Positions 4,915 through 9,705 of a stretch of DNA of 9,705 nucleotides are shown one piece after another. Source of the stretch: Gemmatimonadota bacterium (GTDB lineage: Bacteria > Gemmatimonadota > Gemmatimonadetes > Longimicrobiales > Gaopeijiaceae); the NCBI GenBank assembly GCA_015492755.1, contig WGEM01000008.1, forward strand, positions 1-9,705, given 5' to 3'. The stretch's first letter is position 1. Every line of letters starts with the position of its first letter. The position numbers were made by a program, and so were the translations under genes. The notes under the pieces are model-generated. The model did not search any database and was not told where the DNA came from. It worked only from the letters and a program-made list of their open reading frames with translations.

Positions 4915-7083
4915 ATGCACTGGATGCACCGCGTGGTGGAGGCAGCGGGTCTGGACCCCGCTCGGGTCCCGCCGGTGAAGCCCGGAGACGACGTCGCCGA
5001 GGTCTGGGATGGAGTCTGTGATGCCTTCGCGCTGGACCCGTGGGAGCTGGCGGAGCGTGTGGCGGCGTACTTCCACGCGGCGGTCGCGGACTTCGACCAC
5101 GTCCAGCCTGGCGTCACCAAGCTGGTACCGGCGTCCGTGGCGGAGCGGTTCGACGTCTTCCCCCTCCGGGCCCGCGACCGCGTGCTCACCGTGGCCACCC
5201 CCGACCCCTCCAACATGGAGGCGGAACAGGAGGTGGAGTTCACGTCGGGCCGCACCGTGCGCATGGACGTCGCGCCGCCTCGCGAGGTGCGGATCAGGGT
5301 GCGGGAGGAGTACGCCCCGGAGCGACTGGTGGAGTCCATGCTCCAGCACGTGGAACACGACGTGGATGCCGTGCTGGAGGTGGTGGAGGAGGAAGCGGAG
5401 GAGGTGGCCGAGGTGGACGTGGCCTCGGGTCCGGTGGTGAAGCTCACCAACATGCTGCTGCACGAAGCCATCGCCCGGGGAGCGTCGGACGTCCACCTCC
5501 AACCGCTGCCCACCCACGGCGTGGTCCGGTTCCGGATCGACGGGGTCCTTCGCACCGGGATGACGATGCCGCTGCCGGTGCTCACTCGGGTGATCTCACG
5601 CATCAAGGTCATGGGGAAGATGGACATCGCGGACCGCCTCCGGCCGCAGGACGGCCGGGCGCGGGTCTCCGTCGGAGGCCGGAGCTACGATCTGCGGATC
5701 TCCACGGTTCCCGCCCGGAATGCGGAGAAGGCCGTCATCCGCATCCTCGATCCCCAGCAGTCGGGAACGCTGGACGAGACGGGGATCCGGGAACCCGACC
5801 TGAGCCGGATGCGGAGCCTGCTGCAGCGGCGCGACGGAATCTTCGTGGTGACGGGCCCCACCGGCTCGGGGAAGACCACCACCCTGTATGCCGCGCTGAG
5901 AGAGATCTCCACCGAGGACGTGAACATCATGACGGTGGAAGATCCCGTGGAGTACGAACTGCCCGGTCTCACGCAGATCCAGGTGGAGCCCAGGAAGGGC
6001 GTCACTTTCGCGTCGGCGCTCCGCGCCATCCTGCGGCAGGATCCCGACGTCATCTTCGTAGGTGAGATCCGTGACGGAGAGACTGCGGAAATCGCGGCGC
6101 AGGCGAGTCTCACCGGCCACCTGGTCCTGGCGACGCTCCACACCAACGATGCCATCGGCGCGGTGCGGCGTTTCGCCGACCTGGGCCTCGACCTCCCCAC
6201 CGTTACCGAGACCCTCCGTGGATCGCTGGCACAGCGTCTGGTACGGCGCGTGTGCCAGGCGTGCGCGGTGCCGGCCACTCCGCCGTGGACGTCGCAGGAG
6301 GCGCGCATCATCGAGGAGACGGGCGTGGAGCCACGCGTACGGTCGGTGGGCTGCGCGGCGTGTGACGAATCCGGCTTCCAGGGCCGCGTGCCAGTGACCG
6401 AACTCATGGTGATGACCCCATCGATGGAACGTCTCATTCTGGACGGTGCGCCGCCGCACCAGCTCCTGGAGCAAGCCCGGCGGGACGGGATGCGGACACT
6501 CCGCGAGTCGGCGCTGGAGTTGGTGCGGGAAGGACTGACGACGGTGGAGGAGGTGGAGCGTGTGGTGGGCGAGGCCGAGGCGAAGCCCGCACCCCATCCC
6601 GACGTGATTCCCATCGGGCGCGCCCGCCCGGAGCCGACGCCGGCGCAGGGTGGTGCCGGATCGTCCGGTGCGCCCCGGCCGGAGCCGGACCAGGAGGACG
6701 GCGAGCAGCCGCACGTGCTGGTGGTGGACGACGATCCCATCAACCGCACGGTGGTACGCGCGCTCCTGGAGCACGAAGGCTACCAGGTCACCGAAGCGGC
6801 GGACGGGGCCGAGGCGCTGGTCCATGTGGCCCACGGCACGTCCTTCAGCCTGATGGTGCTGGACCTGGACATGCCCATGCTGGGGGGGCGGGACGTCCTG
6901 CGGGCGATCCGCGCAAATCCGCTCACCGCCGGCCTGCCGGTGGTGGTGCTCACGGGCAGCAAGGATCCGGACGCGGAGATGGAGCTCCTGGAGGCGGGCG
7001 CGGACGACTATCTGCGGAAGCCGCTGGATCCGCCGCGGTTCATGACGCGCGTCCGCGCGGTGTTGCGGAGGGCGGCGGCCTGA
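4915..7083 (+). CDS. GspE/PilB-type secretion or pilus assembly ATPase fused to a C-terminal receiver domain
   Basis: I place the start at ATG 4915 (722 residues); an upstream in-frame extension to 4768 would overlap the pseudopilin gene, and its residues look like shadow translation. Domains in order: MshEN-like N-terminal domain at about 30-135 (...LVPASVAERFDVFPL..., ATPDP); acidic linker 140-172; ATPase N2 domain from 174; RecA-like core with Walker A GPTGSGKTT (314-322, Lys320), Walker B region DPDVIFVGEIRDGE (376-389, Glu384), His-box residues His402 and His409; a four-cysteine zinc site Cys447, Cys450, Cys480, Cys483. A Pro/Gly-rich linker (about 555-602) leads to a CheY-like receiver at 603-722 with acidic pocket Asp605-607, phospho-acceptor Asp650 (LDLDMP), Thr680 and Lys702 followed by Pro. 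The hexameric ATPase would power pseudopilus or pilus assembly at the inner membrane. The receiver has every residue needed for phosphorylation, implying control by a histidine kinase. Only a weak GGAACGG precedes the start. Confidence 0.92.
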   Translation: MHWMHRVVEAAGLDPARVPPVKPGDDVAEVWDGVCDAFALDPWELAERVAAYFHAAVADFDHVQPGVTKLVPASVAERFDVFPLRARDRVLTVATPDPSNMEAEQEVEFTSGRTVRMDVAPPREVRIRVREEYAPERLVESMLQHVEHDVDAVLEVVEEEAEEVAEVDVASGPVVKLTNMLLHEAIARGASDVHLQPLPTHGVVRFRIDGVLRTGMTMPLPVLTRVISRIKVMGKMDIADRLRPQDGRARVSVGGRSYDLRISTVPARNAEKAVIRILDPQQSGTLDETGIREPDLSRMRSLLQRRDGIFVVTGPTGSGKTTTLYAALREISTEDVNIMTVEDPVEYELPGLTQIQVEPRKGVTFASALRAILRQDPDVIFVGEIRDGETAEIAAQASLTGHLVLATLHTNDAIGAVRRFADLGLDLPTVTETLRGSLAQRLVRRVCQACAVPATPPWTSQEARIIEETGVEPRVRSVGCAACDESGFQGRVPVTELMVMTPSMERLILDGAPPHQLLEQARRDGMRTLRESALELVREGLTTVEEVERVVGEAEAKPAPHPDVIPIGRARPEPTPAQGGAGSSGAPRPEPDQEDGEQPHVLVVDDDPINRTVVRALLEHEGYQVTEAADGAEALVHVAHGTSFSLMVLDLDMPMLGGRDVLRAIRANPLTAGLPVVVLTGSKDPDAEMELLEAGADDYLRKPLDPPRFMTRVRAVLRRAAA

Positions 7084-7123
7084 GGTATCCGTCTTCCCGC
7101 ATCCACCTCCACCCGAGGCCGCC

Positions 7124-7831
7124 TTGACCCCCATCGACTTCGACGCCTTCGACGCGCTCACCTTCGACTGCTACGGGACGCTCATCGACTGGGAATCCGG
7201 CATCCTGGGCCAGATCCGACCGCTGCTGGCGGCCCACGGCGTGCCGCTTCCCGACGACGAGACGCTGCTGCGGACCTTCGGAGAGCTGGAGTCCGAGGCG
7301 GAGCGGGGTCCCTTCCGCGCGTACCGTTCGGTCCTCACCGATGTGGCGCTGGGCTTCGGACGCGTCTACGGGTTCCAGCCCACGGACGAGGAGGTCACCC
7401 GCTTCGCCGCGTCGGTGGGGAGCTGGCCGCCCTTCCCCGACACCCGGGAGGCGCTGGGGGCGCTGAAGGACCGGTACCGCCTGGCCATCGTGTCCAACGT
7501 GGACGACGACCTCTTCGCCGGGTCGGCGGCGCAGCTCGGGGTGGACTTCGACGGGGTTGTGACCGCCCAGCAGGTGCGGAGCTACAAACCGGCGCCGGTG
7601 CACTTCCACGAGGTCCTTCGGCGACTGGAGCTCCCCGTGGAGCGGGTGCTCCACGTGGCGCAGAGCCTCTACCACGACATCCGCCCGGCGAAGGAGTTGG
7701 GCTTCACAGCCGTGTGGGTGAATCGCCGTGCGGGTCGGGAAGGAACGGGGGCCACGCCTCCCGCCGAGGCGGTGCCGGACCTGGAGGTGCGGGACCTGAA
7801 GACGCTGGCGGAGCTGGCCACGCGACGATAG
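7124..7831 (+). CDS. HAD-superfamily hydrolase, haloacid dehalogenase type II-like
   Basis: The 235-residue cytoplasmic protein has all four HAD motifs: nucleophile Asp15 in LTFDCYGTLIDW, motif II Ser124-Asn125 in IVSNVDDD, motif III Lys155 in SYKPAP, and motif IV Asp185 in YHDIRPAKELGF. A helical cap lies between motifs I and II. The second residue after the nucleophile is Tyr, not Asp, as in (S)-2-haloacid dehalogenase-type members (FDxYGTL) and unlike the phosphatase DxD form, so a dehalogenase-like C2 hydrolase is favoured; the substrate cannot be told. The start is TTG at 7124 with a modest GAGG 5 bp upstream, and no ATG or GTG offers a better alternative before the conserved motif. It lies 40 bp after the ATPase gene, so it may be carried on the same transcript, but no functional link to secretion is evident. 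Confidence 0.88.
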   Translation: MTPIDFDAFDALTFDCYGTLIDWESGILGQIRPLLAAHGVPLPDDETLLRTFGELESEAERGPFRAYRSVLTDVALGFGRVYGFQPTDEEVTRFAASVGSWPPFPDTREALGALKDRYRLAIVSNVDDDLFAGSAAQLGVDFDGVVTAQQVRSYKPAPVHFHEVLRRLELPVERVLHVAQSLYHDIRPAKELGFTAVWVNRRAGREGTGATPPAEAVPDLEVRDLKTLAELATRR

Positions 7832-7910
7832 CACGGCGCGTGGTGCGGCGGGCCGGATCCGTCCCAACACTCGGTGGTGGTCGCGGGTCCGTGGAGCGCG
7901 GGGCGTCGTC

Positions 7911-7939
7911 TGGCCGTACCGGTCCCGCCTCTCTATTCT
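7911..7939 (+). promoter_or_regulatory. Weak candidate promoter for the amidohydrolase gene
   Basis: In the 184-bp gap after the HAD gene, TATTCT at 7934-7939 is a fair -10 match in an otherwise GC-rich stretch. The hexamer 17 bp upstream (TGGCCG, 7911-7916) matches a -35 element poorly. A promoter in this gap is expected from gene spacing; this exact site is a guess. No clear hairpin with a T-run that would serve as a terminator was found in 7832-8015. Confidence 0.2.
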
Positions 7940-8004
7940 ACCCGCCCTCTTCCGGCGGCCCGGCACCGTGGGGCCCGGAGGGGACGGTTGCGGTGTCCTT
8001 TCAC

Positions 8005-8009
8005 GGAGG
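8005..8009 (+). promoter_or_regulatory. Ribosome binding site for the amidohydrolase gene
   Basis: GGAGG is placed 6 bp before the ATG at 8016, an ideal distance. It selects this ATG, which begins a signal peptide. Confidence 0.7.
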
Positions 8010-8015
8010 TTCCTC

Positions 8016-9705
8016 ATGATCCGTCCGCTTCAGTTCCTCGCCCGCGCGTCTGCAGGCGCGTGGCGTCTCACCGCGCTGGCGGTGCTACTCCTGGCGGGCT
8101 CCGCGGCCGACGCCGCAGCCCAGCCCAGGCCCACGCGACCGGAGGATACGCGGCTCTACGCCATCGAGAACGCACGCATCGTCACCGTGTCGGGCCGCAC
8201 CATTGAGCGCGGAACCGTCGTGGTGGAGAACGGGCTCATCACCGCGGTGGGCACCAACGTACCTGTGCCTGCCGCCGCCTGGGTGATCGACGGCTCCGGC
8301 AAGACGGTCTATCCCGGCCTGGTGGATGCCTTCACCACGCTGGGCCACGGGCGTCCCGCGCGGCCCACGCCCCGGTTCTTCGGCGGTGGAGGCCGGCAGG
8401 GCGACGACCGCGAATACTCGTGGGGGCCCGAGGATCGCCCCGGCACGTCCACGTGGAAGACCGCTGGCGAGGAGTTGGCGGAGGACGACGATCGCTACGC
8501 GAAGTGGCGTGAGGGCGGCTTCACCACCGTGGTGAGCACGCTGCACGAAGGGCTCGTCCCGGGGCAGGCCGCCGTACTGAACCTGATGTCGTTCGAGCGC
8601 CCCCGTCAGATGGTGGTGGCCACCCCGGTGGGGATGCGCATCAACCTGGTGGACCGGTCGCACCGCGGCTTCCCGGGGAGCTCCATGGGCGTCTTCGCCT
8701 ACCTGAAGCAGCTCTACTACGACGCCATGCACTACGACGCGGTGTGGTCCGACTACGAAGCCGACCCCCGCGGAAAGGCGCGGCCCGAGTGGGACCTGGC
8801 GCTGGAGCCCCTCCGGCAGCAGCTCAGGGAGGGATGGCCGGTCCTCTTCCCCGCCGACAGTCGCTCCGACATCGCCCGCGCCATCGCCACCGCGGAGGAG
8901 ATGGGCGTGCCCCTCATCGTCTACGGGGCGCAGGGCGCGTACGACGGTGTGGACCTCCTGGCGAAGGCGGGGGTCCCCGCGCTGGTGAACGTGGACTGGC
9001 CGGCACCGCCCCGCGACGGTGACCCCGGGGCCGAGCCCTCGCTGGAGCAACTCCGCCTCTGGGATCGCGCACCCACCACGCCGAAGGTACTGGCGGAGGC
9101 GGGGGTGCCCTTCGGATTCTACTCAGAGTCGCAGGAGGGGCCCGACAAGATCCTGGAGGGTGTGCGTCGCGCGGTGGCGCAGGGCCTGAGCAAGGAGGAC
9201 GCCGTTCGCGCGTTGACGCTGGGGTCCGCCCGGATCTTCGGTGTGGATGACCGCCTCGGCTCCATCGAAGAGGGTAAGATCGCCAACCTGGTGGTGGCGG
9301 AAGGTGACCTCCTGGATGAGGGCACGGAGCTGGCCGCGGTCCTGGTGGACGGTGAGCTCTTCGACCTCACGCCGCCCACGGTGACGGCGTCGGCGGAGGA
9401 GGACGCCGCAGGAAAACGAGAGGAGCGCGGCGAGGAGGCGGAAGGCGACCGTCCCCGCCGCGGGGGACGCGGCGCGGTGCGCGGCCCCGATCCGTCGGCG
9501 CCTCCGGTGCCCCTGTCGCGGGACAAGGGCCCCTATCGTGACGATCCGGTGACGCTCATCCGTGGCGCCACCATCCTCACCGCCTCGCACGGACGCATCG
9601 AGAACGGCGACATCCTCATCCGGGACGGGAAGATTGCCCGGGTGGGCAGGGGCCTGGAGGCGCCCCGGGGCGCGCACGTGGTGGACGCCAGCGGCAGGTG
9701 GGTGA
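8016..9705 (+). CDS. Secreted tandem-domain amidohydrolase, first domain degenerate (C-terminus beyond the right edge)
   Basis: The frame is open from ATG 8016 to the window end, giving at least 563 residues; the gene is partial. Residues 1-35 form a signal peptide (basic start, hydrophobic LTALAVLLLAGSA, cut after AAA before QP). A first amidohydrolase-like domain spans about 46-455: composite beta domain (IENARIVTVSGRTIERGTVV), then GKTVYPGLVDAFTTLGHG where active family members have DAHTHLG, so both metal-binding histidines are replaced by Phe and Thr. Its C-terminal part is recognisable as AVRALTLGSARIFGVDDRLG and SIEEGKIANLVV. A charged, Arg/Glu/Gly-rich linker (about 457-508) leads to a second amidohydrolase beginning at about 512 (LIRGATILTASHGRIENGDI), whose active site would lie past the edge. 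Amidohydrolase-superfamily enzymes hydrolyse amide, lactam or related bonds using bound metal. Here the first half probably has a structural or binding role and the second may be catalytic. The substrate is unknown. Confidence 0.85.
   Translation, partial: MIRPLQFLARASAGAWRLTALAVLLLAGSAADAAAQPRPTRPEDTRLYAIENARIVTVSGRTIERGTVVVENGLITAVGTNVPVPAAAWVIDGSGKTVYPGLVDAFTTLGHGRPARPTPRFFGGGGRQGDDREYSWGPEDRPGTSTWKTAGEELAEDDDRYAKWREGGFTTVVSTLHEGLVPGQAAVLNLMSFERPRQMVVATPVGMRINLVDRSHRGFPGSSMGVFAYLKQLYYDAMHYDAVWSDYEADPRGKARPEWDLALEPLRQQLREGWPVLFPADSRSDIARAIATAEEMGVPLIVYGAQGAYDGVDLLAKAGVPALVNVDWPAPPRDGDPGAEPSLEQLRLWDRAPTTPKVLAEAGVPFGFYSESQEGPDKILEGVRRAVAQGLSKEDAVRALTLGSARIFGVDDRLGSIEEGKIANLVVAEGDLLDEGTELAAVLVDGELFDLTPPTVTASAEEDAAGKREERGEEAEGDRPRRGGRGAVRGPDPSAPPVPLSRDKGPYRDDPVTLIRGATILTASHGRIENGDILIRDGKIARVGRGLEAPRGAHVVDASGRWV

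Noticed and set aside
4407..5627. Long minus-strand frame opposite the pseudopilin and the ATPase N-terminus
   Set aside because: Ser/Thr/Arg-rich shadow translation with no motif, opposite genes with clear domains.
5596..7161. 521-residue minus-strand open frame opposite the ATPase-receiver gene
   Set aside because: His/Arg-rich antisense shadow of a GC-rich gene; the plus strand encodes complete ATPase and receiver motifs.
7957..7983. GC-rich GGCCC/GGGCC hairpin as a terminator after the HAD gene
   Set aside because: The stem is only about 5 bp and no T-run follows; repeats of this kind are expected by chance in such GC-rich sequence.
8085..9050. Minus-strand open frame opposite the amidohydrolase
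   Set aside because: Shadow frame with no recognisable domain, whereas the plus strand has a ribosome binding site, signal peptide and amidohydrolase segments.

Overview
The window is GC-rich, bacterial and densely coded, with short gaps, start/stop overlaps and GGAGG-type ribosome binding sites. The mix of genes (secreted M14 and M24 peptidases with signal peptides ending in ...A|QE, a tandem-domain secreted amidohydrolase, a GspE-type ATPase carrying a receiver domain) suggests a diderm environmental lineage such as Gemmatimonadota. That placement is an inference from gene style; no rRNA or marker gene is present to confirm it. No tRNA, rRNA, CRISPR array, insertion sequence or phage gene was seen.

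Layout. Bases 1-737 hold the N-terminal half of a multi-pass membrane protein on the minus strand, running off the left edge. A 130-bp divergent spacer follows. From 868 to 7831 all genes lie on the plus strand with spacing that looks like one operon: an M14 zinc carboxypeptidase broken by an in-frame TAG (868-2640), a secreted M24 peptidase overlapping it by 4 bp (2637-3962), a bitopic membrane protein with a pilin-like soluble domain (3994-4461), a type IV pilin-like pseudopilin overlapping it by 4 bp (4458-4892), a GspE/PilB-type assembly ATPase fused to a CheY-like receiver domain (4915-7083), and a HAD-superfamily hydrolase with a TTG start (7124-7831). After a 184-bp gap comes a secreted tandem amidohydrolase (8016-9705), cut by the right edge. 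Its first amidohydrolase domain has lost the metal-binding HxH motif.

How they may work together. Two exported peptidases and an exported amidohydrolase suggest extracytoplasmic breakdown of peptides and related compounds. The middle of the window encodes part of a type II secretion / type IV pilus-like machine: one pseudopilin, one pilin-like membrane partner and the motor ATPase. The other parts (platform GspF/PilC, secretin, prepilin peptidase) are not in the window. The receiver domain on the ATPase suggests the motor could be directly controlled by phosphorylation. The points most worth a second look are the ATPase-receiver fusion, the pair of related pilin-like soluble domains, the single stop codon in an otherwise intact M14 gene, and the degenerate first domain of the amidohydrolase.
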